From Candidatus Paralachnospira sangeri (GTDB lineage: Bacteria; Bacillota; Clostridia; Lachnospirales; Lachnospiraceae): a stretch of 64,000 nt of DNA. Position 1 is the stretch's first letter; each line of letters opens with the position of its first letter. Shown one piece after another: positions 20,211 to 28,436 of this stretch. Under the pieces are notes generated by a model. The model searched no databases. It was not told where the DNA came from and worked only from the letters and a program-made list of their open reading frames with translations. The translations under genes were made by a program, and so were the position numbers. The DNA is taken from the NCBI GenBank assembly GCA_904397815.1, contig CAJFOT010000103.1, positions 1 through 64,000 on the forward strand. Reading direction: 5' to 3'.

Positions 20211-21314
20211 ATGATCGTAAGAGCCAAGACAAAGATGCTGTTTGAAGGCCGTCCGCTGACGAAACAGCAGAAGGCCAATTCAGAGCTGAACCTGAAAGAA
20301 ATCGACGAAGGAAAGACTATACTGGAATCCTATCCCCGCCGTCTGGTGCTGGAGCTGACCAACGCCTGTAATCTGAACTGTGTGATGTGCGGAAGAAACG
20401 CGGCAGATTTCAAGCCCACCCGTTTTGACATGGATGTGTTCCGCAGCCTGGAGCCACTGATGGACACCATAGAGGAGGTAACCCTGATGGGCTGGGGAGA
20501 GCCAACGGTTCATCCCAACTTCGAGGAAATGCTGAAAATCATCAACCAGCACAGCGCCAGAAAATATTTCTGCACCAACGGCATGAAGCTGGATAAGCTG
20601 AAGAACGCTATTTTTGATTACAATGTGGATGTGTTTGCTGTCAGCCTGGACGGCGCTGACCCGGAGACCAATGCCAGAATCCGCCGGGGCTCCGACCTGC
20701 TGAAAATCAAAGAAAACCTGAAAGCCATTGTGGCGGAGAAAAAAGCCAGAGGGCTGAAATATCCCTGGATCAACTTCGTATTCTGCGCGATGCGCTCCAA
20801 TCTCCGCGAGCTGCCCGACCTGGTGCGGCTGGCGGCGGAGATCGGCATCGAAGAGGTGAAGGTGGTTTACCTGACCGTATTCGGCGAGGATCTGATGAAT
20901 GAAACCCTCTGGGGCCATGAGGATGAGGTGCGCCGGGTATTTACCGAGGCGGTGAAGATCGCCGATGACCTGGGCATCCTGATGAAGCTGCCCCACTATG
21001 TGGGAGAGGATGTGGCAGGAGACCATTACCATAAGGACTGCTTCGTATCCTGGAGAGACTTCTTCCTGGGTTCTGACGGTTATGTCCGTCCCTGCATGTC
21101 CACGCCGGTAGAATTTTTCAAATACGATATGAACCGTCCTTTTATGGACATGTGGAACGACCCCGCCTACCAGAACTACCGGGCCATCGTCAACGACCAG
21201 GAGCGGATGGACGCCCCCTGCCGCCGGTGCTATCAGTCCTCCCACTGCAACTGGAACCGAAAAGAATCTTTCATCCAGGTGGGAGAGGAATTTTCTCCGG
21301 ACTGGGAGAAGTAA
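20211..21314 (+). CDS. Radical SAM / SPASM domain protein
   Basis: CNLNCVMC (CX3CX2C) motif, MGWGEPTVHPNFEEM, C-terminal CRRCYQSSHCNWNR cysteine cluster. Confidence 0.87.
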   Translation: MIVRAKTKMLFEGRPLTKQQKANSELNLKEIDEGKTILESYPRRLVLELTNACNLNCVMCGRNAADFKPTRFDMDVFRSLEPLMDTIEEVTLMGWGEPTVHPNFEEMLKIINQHSARKYFCTNGMKLDKLKNAIFDYNVDVFAVSLDGADPETNARIRRGSDLLKIKENLKAIVAEKKARGLKYPWINFVFCAMRSNLRELPDLVRLAAEIGIEEVKVVYLTVFGEDLMNETLWGHEDEVRRVFTEAVKIADDLGILMKLPHYVGEDVAGDHYHKDCFVSWRDFFLGSDGYVRPCMSTPVEFFKYDMNRPFMDMWNDPAYQNYRAIVNDQERMDAPCRRCYQSSHCNWNRKESFIQVGEEFSPDWEK

Positions 21315-21330
21315 GTAAAGGAAGATCATT

Positions 21331-22548
21331 TCATTTATTTCCGCTGCCCAGACGGCATCTGAAGTCCTCATATCCGAAGGTCCGCAGGCATCTCAGCCGG
21401 CCATCAGGCTTCAGGACAAAGATGCCGGGCAGCGGCATCCCGTTAAAGGTGTTATTTTTGCAGGTCGTGTAGATGGCCATATCTCCAAAGAGAAGCAGGC
21501 TTCCCTCACGGAGGGGCAGATCAAAGCTGTAATCTCCGATCACATCTCCTGCCAGGCAGGTGGGCCCGCCCAGACGGAAGGTACAGGCCCTTTCCCCCGG
21601 CTCTCCCCCGCCATACAGCGGCGGCCGGTAGGGCATCTCCAGCACGTCCGGCATGTGGCAGGCAGCGCTGGCGTCCAGAACCCCAATACGTGTATCCCCG
21701 TTTTGGAGTACGTCCAGCACCCGGCAGGCCAGATAGCCCGCGTTCAGGGCACAGGCTTCTCCCGGTTCCAGATAAACCTGCACGTTCCATTTCTGCTGCA
21801 CCGTGTGAATGCACCGTTCCAGCCCTGCTATATCATAATCAGGCCGGGTAATGTGGTGGCCGCCGCCGAAATTTATCCATTTCATATGGGGCAGAATGTC
21901 CCCGAATTGTCTTTCAACTGCTTCCAGCGTGATCTCCAGCGCGTCGGAATTCTGCTCGCACAGCGTATGGAAATGCAGTCCGTCCAGCAGGCCGGTCAGT
22001 TCCGGCGTCATATTCTCTTCCCATTGGGCCCGGGTCGTCCCCAGGCGGCTGCCGGGAGCGCAGGGATCGTAAATCGGGTGCCCCTCCTGGGTGGAACATT
22101 CAGGATTGATCCGCAGCCCGATGCTTTTTCCGGCCTGTCTGGCCGCCGGCCCGAATTTTTCCAGCTGACGGGGAGAGTTAAATACAATGTGGCCGGCATA
22201 ACGGAGCAGCTCGTCAAATTCCTCCTCGCGGTACGCGCCGCAGAATACATGAACCTCTTTTCCCGGCATTTCTTCGGCTCCCAGGCGGGATTCATACAGG
22301 CCGCTGGCTTCTGTGCCGGCCAGGAAGGGAGAGAGGACCGGATAGAGATCATAGTTGGAAAAGGCTTTCTGGGCCAGCAGTATTTTGCAGGAGGTACGCC
22401 GGGATATCTCCGCCAGAATCTCGCCATTACGGCGGAGGGCGGCCTCATCGATAATGTAGCATGGTGTGGGAAGAGCGCCGAACAGTTCTTCCGGGGACCG
22501 TCCGCCCAGCCCGGCGAAGGGAGGGCGGACATCTTTTACCCCTGCCAT
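21331..22548 (-). CDS. nspC: Carboxynorspermidine/carboxyspermidine decarboxylase
   Basis: PTPCYIIDEAALRRNGEIL, ILLAQKAFSNYDLYPVLSPFLAGTEASGLYESRLG, HTLCEQNSDALEITLEAVE, NFGGGHHITRPDYD; start overlaps upstream stop (TGATG). Confidence 0.9.
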   Translation of the reverse strand: MAGVKDVRPPFAGLGGRSPEELFGALPTPCYIIDEAALRRNGEILAEISRRTSCKILLAQKAFSNYDLYPVLSPFLAGTEASGLYESRLGAEEMPGKEVHVFCGAYREEEFDELLRYAGHIVFNSPRQLEKFGPAARQAGKSIGLRINPECSTQEGHPIYDPCAPGSRLGTTRAQWEENMTPELTGLLDGLHFHTLCEQNSDALEITLEAVERQFGDILPHMKWINFGGGHHITRPDYDIAGLERCIHTVQQKWNVQVYLEPGEACALNAGYLACRVLDVLQNGDTRIGVLDASAACHMPDVLEMPYRPPLYGGGEPGERACTFRLGGPTCLAGDVIGDYSFDLPLREGSLLLFGDMAIYTTCKNNTFNGMPLPGIFVLKPDGRLRCLRTFGYEDFRCRLGSGNK

Positions 22549-23807
22549 CAGTCTACCAGAACCGGAGTCCGGTTCTCGTTTCTGGGCAGACCATATTGAT
22601 CCAGAGCATCCAGGAAGGGATCGGGATCCAGTTCTTCCACGGTATAGACACCGGGCTTGCTCCATTTGCCGGTCAGCAGCATCAGAGCGCCGCACATAGC
22701 AGGGACGCCGGTGGTGTAGCTGACAGCCTGGCTTCCCACCTCGCGGTAGCATTCCTGATGGTCGCAGACGTTATAAATATAGTAGGTTTTTTCTTTGCCG
22801 TCCTTCTTTCCGGTGAAGATACAGCCGATGTTGGTTTTGCCCTTGGTGCGGGGGCCCAGGCTGGCCGGATCAGGCAGCAGCGCTTTCAGAAACTTGATGG
22901 GAACGATCTGATGTCCCTCAAATTCAACGGGAGTGGTGGACAGCATGCCCACATTTTCCAGACAGCGCATATGGTCCAGATAACTCTGGCCGAAGGTCAT
23001 GAAGAAACGGATGCGTTTCACCTCCGGGATATTTACTGCCAGGCTTTCGATCTCCTCGTGGTGGAGCAGATACATGTCTCTGCGGCCTGCCTGATCGAAT
23101 TCATATTCCCGCTTGATGCTCATGGGCGGGATCTCCACCCAGTGCCCGTTCTCCCAGTAGCTGCCGGGGGCAGATACTTCCCGCAGATTGACCTCCGGGT
23201 TAAAATTGGTGGCGAAGGGGTAGCCATGATCGCCGCCGTTGCAGTCCAGAATATCGATAGTATCGATGGTATCGAACTCATGCTTCTTTGCGTAGGCGCA
23301 GTAAGCCTGGGTGACGCCGGGGTCAAAGCCGCAGCCCAGCAGTGCGGTCAGGCCGGCATCCTCGAATCTTTTGCGGTATGCCCACTGCCAGCTGTAATCG
23401 AAGTAGGCGGAGAATCCTGCCTCCCTGCAGCGCTTCTCGTAGACAGCGCGCCACTCCGGATCATTGGTATCCTCCGGTTCATAATTGGCAGTGTCCATAT
23501 AGTTGACGCCGCAGGCCAGGCATGCTTCCATGATGGTAAGATCCTGATAAGGCAGGGCGATGTTCATGACCAGATCCGGCTGAAAGGAGCGGATCAGGTC
23601 AATGACCTGCCCCACATCGTCGGCGTCTACCTGGGCGGTGGTGATTTTGGTTGCGGTTTTGGGCGCCAGTTCGGATGCCAGTTTATCGCATTTGGATTTG
23701 GTACGGCTTGCAATGCACAGCTCAGTAAAGACATCACTTACCTGACAGCATTTGTGGATGGCAACGGAGGCTACGCCGCCGCAGCCGATGACAAGAACTT
23801 TGCTCAT
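22548..23807 (-). CDS. Saccharopine-dehydrogenase-like carboxy(nor)spermidine dehydrogenase
   Basis: MSKVLVIGCGGVASVAIHKCCQ...CIASRTKSKCDKLA...GCGFDPGVTQAYCAYA; adjacent to nspC-like gene. Confidence 0.88.
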   Translation of the reverse strand: MSKVLVIGCGGVASVAIHKCCQVSDVFTELCIASRTKSKCDKLASELAPKTATKITTAQVDADDVGQVIDLIRSFQPDLVMNIALPYQDLTIMEACLACGVNYMDTANYEPEDTNDPEWRAVYEKRCREAGFSAYFDYSWQWAYRKRFEDAGLTALLGCGFDPGVTQAYCAYAKKHEFDTIDTIDILDCNGGDHGYPFATNFNPEVNLREVSAPGSYWENGHWVEIPPMSIKREYEFDQAGRRDMYLLHHEEIESLAVNIPEVKRIRFFMTFGQSYLDHMRCLENVGMLSTTPVEFEGHQIVPIKFLKALLPDPASLGPRTKGKTNIGCIFTGKKDGKEKTYYIYNVCDHQECYREVGSQAVSYTTGVPAMCGALMLLTGKWSKPGVYTVEELDPDPFLDALDQYGLPRNENRTPVLVD

Positions 23808-23823
23808 TTTTTGTACTCTCCTG

Positions 23824-24696
23824 TTATGAAAAAAAGTTTGACTGATACAGTGCCAGGATCAGCTCCCGCAGCACTTTGCACGCGGTTGCGGTGGATACGC
23901 CGCTTGTATCCAGCGCCGGGGCCAGTTCATTCACATCTGCCCCCACCACGCGGGCGGCGCAGACGGTACGGATGGCTGCCAGCAGCTGGTCAAAGGTGAC
24001 GCCGCCTGCCTCCGGCGTGCCGGTCCCGGGGAATACGCCGGGATCCAGGCAGTCCAGGTCGATGGTAAAATAGACAGGGATCTCCTGTTCACAAAGGGCG
24101 CGGACAGTCTCCTCCAGACCGTCAAAATGAAAGGGATGGAGCTCTGTGTGCGACCGGGCGAAGCGGAACTCCTCCCGGTCGCCGCTGCGGATGCAGAACT
24201 GGTGGATGCGCCCGTCCCCCAGCAGATCATGGCAGCGCCGCAGAACACAGGCATGACTGAGCCTGCACCCCAGGTAATCATTCCGAAGATCTGCGTGGGC
24301 GTCAAAGTGGATGATGTGAAGATCCGGGTATTTTTTTGCCGCGGCGCGGACTGCCCCCAGGGTGACCAGATGCTCTCCGCCCAGCAGCAGGGGAAACTTT
24401 TCATCCGCCAGGATTTCGGCGGCCCGGGCTTCGATATCATCCAGAGCAGATTCTGCGCTGCCGAAGCACAGCTCCATGTCTCCGCTGTCAAATACCGCGC
24501 AGTCGGTCAGATCAGCATCCTGATAAGGGCTGTAGGTTTCCAGCCCGAAACTTTCATGACGCATGGCGGACGGGCCGAAACGGGCGCCGGGGCGGAAGCT
24601 GGTGGTGGAATCAAAAGGTGCGCCGTAGAGAACGATGCGGGCAGCGGAATAATCGCTGTCACAGCCGATAAAGGTTTCAATATTTGGATGCAGCAT
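23824..24696 (-). CDS. speB: Agmatinase / ureohydrolase family
   Basis: LYGAPFDSTTSFRPGARFGPSAMR, LGGEHLVTLGAVRA, HIIHFDAHADLR, FTIDLDCLDPGVFPGTGTPEAGG. Confidence 0.9.
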   Translation of the reverse strand: MLHPNIETFIGCDSDYSAARIVLYGAPFDSTTSFRPGARFGPSAMRHESFGLETYSPYQDADLTDCAVFDSGDMELCFGSAESALDDIEARAAEILADEKFPLLLGGEHLVTLGAVRAAAKKYPDLHIIHFDAHADLRNDYLGCRLSHACVLRRCHDLLGDGRIHQFCIRSGDREEFRFARSHTELHPFHFDGLEETVRALCEQEIPVYFTIDLDCLDPGVFPGTGTPEAGGVTFDQLLAAIRTVCAARVVGADVNELAPALDTSGVSTATACKVLRELILALYQSNFFS

Positions 24697-25555
24697 TTGT
24701 CTGTTCCTCCACTTCTTCCAGCATTTCCTCCAGAAAAGCAGGCAGCCAGAAGGCTCCCACATGCAGTCTGGTGGTATAGTAACGGGTGTGCAGATTGAGC
24801 GCCATCCATGCCTCCGCGTTCAGATTGTCAATCGGGTGGTACTTTTTGCTGGCAAAGCCGAACAGCCAGTATCCTGCCGCATAGGTAGGAATGTGGGCCT
24901 GATACACCCGGCTGATGGGAAATGTGCTGACGATCCGTTTATGGCTGCGCTGCATGGCGCTGGCGTCCTCGGCGTAAAAGGGGCTGCCCTGCTGATTGAC
25001 CATAATGCCGTCTGCCCGGAGGGCGTTGTAACAGTTGCCATAGAACTCCAGGGTAAACAGTCCTTCCGAGGGGCCGAAGGGATCTGTAGAGTCCACTATG
25101 ATCAGATCATAGGCAGCTTCCCGCCGGCGGATAAATTTTAACGCGTTCTCAAAGTGGATATGAACCCGCCGGTCATCCATCCGGCAGGCGTTGCTGGGCA
25201 GATAAGTGCGGCAGGCTTCCACTACCTGGGGGTCCATCTCTACCAGGTCAATGCGCTCCACACGGTCATACCGCGTCAGCTCCCGCACCACGCCGCCGTC
25301 CCCCGCGCCGATGACCAGGATATCCCTGATCCCCTGATGGACAGCCATCGGCACATGGGTTATCATCTCATCGTAAATAAATTCATCCCGCTCTGTCAGC
25401 ATGACATTGCCGTCCAGTGTCAGAACGCGGCCAAACTCCGGCGTTTCAAAAATATCGATCTGCTGATATGCGCTTCTCCTGGAATAAAGATGCCTCGTGA
25501 CCCGCATGCTGTGTTTCACGTCCGGGGTATGAAATTCACTGAACCACATTTCCAT
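24677..25555 (-). CDS. speE: Spermidine synthase (aminopropyltransferase)
   Basis: MEMWFSEFHTPDVKHSMRVTRHLYSRRSAYQQIDIFET, VIGAGDGGVVRELTRY, DLIIVDSTDPFGPSEGLF. Confidence 0.92.
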   Translation of the reverse strand: MEMWFSEFHTPDVKHSMRVTRHLYSRRSAYQQIDIFETPEFGRVLTLDGNVMLTERDEFIYDEMITHVPMAVHQGIRDILVIGAGDGGVVRELTRYDRVERIDLVEMDPQVVEACRTYLPSNACRMDDRRVHIHFENALKFIRRREAAYDLIIVDSTDPFGPSEGLFTLEFYGNCYNALRADGIMVNQQGSPFYAEDASAMQRSHKRIVSTFPISRVYQAHIPTYAAGYWLFGFASKKYHPIDNLNAEAWMALNLHTRYYTTRLHVGAFWLPAFLEEMLEEVEEQTNAASKY

Positions 25556-25570
25556 TTATTTTTTCTCCTT

Positions 25571-27031
25571 TCACGCCAGCACATTGATCCGTTTCAGCTC
25601 AGGATCCTCCGATCCGGTCATGCTGCATCCTTTTTCCATCGCATACTGGATATGCTCCAGAATTTCAGCAGTAATGCGTTCGCCCGGAGCCAGGATGGGG
25701 ATGCCGGGCGGATAGCACATGACAAACTCGCTGCATATGTAGCCTTCGCTTTCTGCCAGCGGCAGGCTGATTTTTTCGGCGTAAAATGCCTCCTGAGGGC
25801 TGGTGACCACATCCGGTTCGATATACTCCTGGCTCAGCAGCCCGGCAGCGTCCTTCTGATAGCGGCGCCGGATCTCAGCCAGGGCGCTCACCAGCCGTTC
25901 CAGCTCCTGGGGACGGTCGCCCATGGAGAGGTAAGCCAGAATATTGCCGATATCTCCGAATTCAATCTGAATGTCATATTCGTCCCGCAGGATGTCATAT
26001 ACCTCAATTCCCGCCAGGCCGATGTCCAGGGTGTGGACGCTCAGCTTTGTGCCGTCGAAATCAAACACGGAATTTCCGTTCACCAGCTCCCGCCCAAAGG
26101 CGTAATAGCCGCCCACCGCGTTGATTTCCTGGCGGGCGTACTCGGCCATATCGGCTACCTGGTGGAATACCTCCCTGCCCCGGAGAGCCAGGTTGCGGCG
26201 GCTGATGTCCAGGCTGGACATCAGGAGATAGCTGCCGGAGGTGGTCTGGGTCAGGTTGATGATCTGCCGCACATAGCCGGCGTGGACAGCGGGGCCGACC
26301 AGCAGCAGGCTGGACTGGGTCAGGCTTCCGCCGCTTTTGTGCATGGATACGGACGCCATATCGGCGCCTGCCTCCATAGCTGATACAGGCAGCCCGCTGC
26401 TGAAATAGAAATGGGTCCCGTGGGCCTCATCGGCCAGACAGAGCATCCCGGCGTCATGGGCCATCCTTACGATCGCCCGCAGATCGCTGCAGATCCCGTA
26501 ATAGGTCGGGTTATTCACCAGAACCGCCACTGCGTTCGGGTGTTCGGCGATTGCCTTCGCCACCTGCTCCCGCTGCATGCCTAACGAGATGCCCAGCCGC
26601 TGATCCACCTCAGGATTTACATACACCGGCACCGCGCCGCACAGAACCAGCGCGTTGATGACGCTTCTGTGAACATTTCTCGGCAGGATGATCTCATCGC
26701 CGCGCTTACAGGCAGTCAGCACCATGCTCTGTACAGAGCTGGTAGTGCCGCCCACCATCAAAAAGGCATGGGCAGCGCCGAAGGCGTCAGCCGCCAGCTC
26801 CTCTGCCTCCCGGATCACAGAAACCGGATGGCACAGGTTGTCCAGCGGCTTCATGCTGTTTACATCCACTCCTACGCACTGCTGTCCCAGAAAGGCGGTC
26901 AGCTCCGGATTGCCGCGGCCCCGCTTGTGCCCCGGCACGTCAAAGGGAACGACCCGCATCTGCCGGAAGGTTTCCAGTGCCTCATAGATAGGAGCGCGGG
27001 TCTGATCTAAACGGGTTCGACTGGTTTTCAA
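25571..27031 (-). CDS. speA: Arginine decarboxylase (Orn/Lys/Arg decarboxylase, aspartate-aminotransferase-fold type)
   Basis: DVPGHKRGRGNPEL, GTTSSVQSMVLTACKRGDEIILPRNVHRS, LADEAHGTHFYF, SVSMHKSGGSLTQSSLLL; TTG start with AGGAGGG SD. Confidence 0.88.
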   Translation of the reverse strand: MKTSRTRLDQTRAPIYEALETFRQMRVVPFDVPGHKRGRGNPELTAFLGQQCVGVDVNSMKPLDNLCHPVSVIREAEELAADAFGAAHAFLMVGGTTSSVQSMVLTACKRGDEIILPRNVHRSVINALVLCGAVPVYVNPEVDQRLGISLGMQREQVAKAIAEHPNAVAVLVNNPTYYGICSDLRAIVRMAHDAGMLCLADEAHGTHFYFSSGLPVSAMEAGADMASVSMHKSGGSLTQSSLLLVGPAVHAGYVRQIINLTQTTSGSYLLMSSLDISRRNLALRGREVFHQVADMAEYARQEINAVGGYYAFGRELVNGNSVFDFDGTKLSVHTLDIGLAGIEVYDILRDEYDIQIEFGDIGNILAYLSMGDRPQELERLVSALAEIRRRYQKDAAGLLSQEYIEPDVVTSPQEAFYAEKISLPLAESEGYICSEFVMCYPPGIPILAPGERITAEILEHIQYAMEKGCSMTGSEDPELKRINVLA

Positions 27032-27049
27032 TTTTTTCCCTCCTTCTGC

Positions 27050-27093
27050 TCAACACAAAAACTGATCAACACAAAAATTGCTCAACACAAAAA
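27050..27093. repeat. Three tandem 16-bp-spaced copies of TCAACACAAAAA between terminator-like hairpin and speA RBS
   Basis: TCAACACAAAAA at 27050-27061, 27066-27077, 27082-27093. Confidence 0.9.
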
Positions 27094-27127
27094 AACGCAG
27101 GCTGTGCCGCATGCACAACTTGCGTTT
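27087..27127 (-). terminator. Intrinsic-terminator-like hairpin in the leader of the polyamine operon (possible attenuator)
   Basis: Minus strand AAACGCA-agt-TGTGC-atgcg-GCACA-gcc-TGCGTTT followed by a T run; arms 27093-27099/27121-27127 and 27103-27107/27113-27117. Confidence 0.7.
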
Positions 27128-27398
27128 GTTATCTGAAAAAATTTTCTCTTCCCTGTCCCCGTACAGACAGCTGCTGTGTGAGGATTCAGCCGTACAGCGC
27201 GGAAAGCCATGCGGGAGCCGTAAAGGCAGAGAAAAATTTAAGACTTCCAGATTGGACGGGATGATCAGAGTCTATATAGCAATCATACTTTTACTACTCT
27301 TATTGACCGTTTCACAAGTCTGCGCACAGGCGCATTTCGGTTATGAAGTAACCAACTTATAAAATTTGAGCTTCTAACTCAATCAATAAGGCTGCACA

Positions 27399-27457
27399 AA
27401 GGCCGCCGATCGGCAGTGGACCCGGCTGTCCGTATGGCCTTAACTCCATGGCGGAGT
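27399..27457 (-). ncRNA. Predicted structured leader RNA element (putative; function unknown)
   Basis: Minus strand: ACTCC-gccat-GGAGT hairpin (27457-27443) then AAGGCC/GGCCTT closing stem (27441-27399) enclosing GGAC/GTCC and GCCGATCGGC. Confidence 0.35.
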
Positions 27458-27513
27458 AGTCCGGAATAATTGCTTTGAAAAGACTCCTAAATATCCTTCC
27501 AAAAATCATAAGC

Positions 27514-27542
27514 ATCTTATCATGGCAGAAATATTTTGTCAA
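27514..27542 (-). promoter_or_regulatory. Sigma-A-type promoter TTGACA-N17-TAAGAT reading toward speA
   Basis: TGTCAA at 27537-27542 and ATCTTA at 27514-27519 on + strand, 17-bp spacer. Confidence 0.65.
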
Positions 27543-27562
27543 GGGGTTCGGGGACGGCTGCG

Positions 27563-28396
27563 TCAGGGGATAAATCTGCGGACCTGCATAAATACGACCC
27601 GCATATAGGCTCTGATCCTGATTTTGATCTGATGCATCCGGACATCGCCTTTGGTCAGGCCCAGGTTCAGCTGGTTGTAGCATTTGTCCACGAACAGCTT
27701 GTCGTCGGCGAAGATCTTGCCGATGGTTTTCAGCAGCTGGGCGGTCTCCGAGGTGGTGGAGACGCGGAAGCTGTACAGGTATTCATTGATATAGTAAACC
27801 TTGCTGACGGAGCACATCCGCAGCCAGTAATTCCAGTCCAGGGTGAACCAGAGATCCGGGTCGAAGGCGCCGATCTCCAGGGATGTGCTTTTGCGGAACA
27901 TGACATTGGAGGGCTCCGCGTTGTAATTATGGTTGCGGAAGGATCGGCGGGCCAGCTTCTTGCCGTCCCACATGCCTGAGGAACGGAAGGGCCGGCGGTT
28001 CATCACCACTTTTCCGGTTTCGTTGATGACATGGGAGCCGGAAAATACCATCCCTACCTCCGGATAGTTGTCCAGAATCTCCACTTTTTTCTGGAAATTG
28101 TCAGAGGTCAGCAGGTCGTCAGCGCACAGCAGCTGCATGTATTCGCAGGTGCCGTATTTCAGACAGTTGTTCCAGTTTCCCACCATGCCCACGTTGGTCT
28201 CGTTCTGGATCAGACGGATTCTGGGATCGTCGAAGGAACGGACGACAGAAACGGTATGGTCTGTTGACGCGTTGTCTATAATAATCAGTTCAAAATCAGG
28301 ATAGGTCTGGTTCAGGACAGACTGTATGGTCTGGGCCAGATAGGTCTCTCCATTATAGACCGGAATGCACACACTTATTTTAGGCATTTGTTTCAT
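27563..28396 (-). CDS. GT2 family glycosyltransferase
   Basis: ISVCIPVYNGETYLAQTIQSVLNQTYPDFELIIIDNASTDHT...QLLCADDLL. Confidence 0.9.
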   Translation of the reverse strand: MKQMPKISVCIPVYNGETYLAQTIQSVLNQTYPDFELIIIDNASTDHTVSVVRSFDDPRIRLIQNETNVGMVGNWNNCLKYGTCEYMQLLCADDLLTSDNFQKKVEILDNYPEVGMVFSGSHVINETGKVVMNRRPFRSSGMWDGKKLARRSFRNHNYNAEPSNVMFRKSTSLEIGAFDPDLWFTLDWNYWLRMCSVSKVYYINEYLYSFRVSTTSETAQLLKTIGKIFADDKLFVDKCYNQLNLGLTKGDVRMHQIKIRIRAYMRVVFMQVRRFIP

Positions 28397-28436
28397 CCAC
28401 CTTTGTATTTTTCAGTTGGCTTTGAGGCAGCCTGTT

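Noticed and set aside
27050-27093. CRISPR-like short regular repeats
   Set aside because: 12-bp repeats with 4-bp gaps, only three copies, no spacers and no cas genes; not a CRISPR array.
27159-27197. Guanidine-II (mini-ykkC) riboswitch from two CUGUACGG motifs in the polyamine leader
   Set aside because: The ACGG segments are not flanked by directly pairing arms, so the required two ACGR-loop hairpins do not form.
27357-27509. ~50-aa minus-strand ORF (MIFGRIFRSLFKAIIPDYSAMELRPYGQPGPLPIGGLCAALLIELEAQIL) as a leader peptide
   Set aside because: Its ATG coincides with the predicted transcription start and no RBS precedes the internal ATG; RNA structure explains the region better, though coding cannot be excluded.
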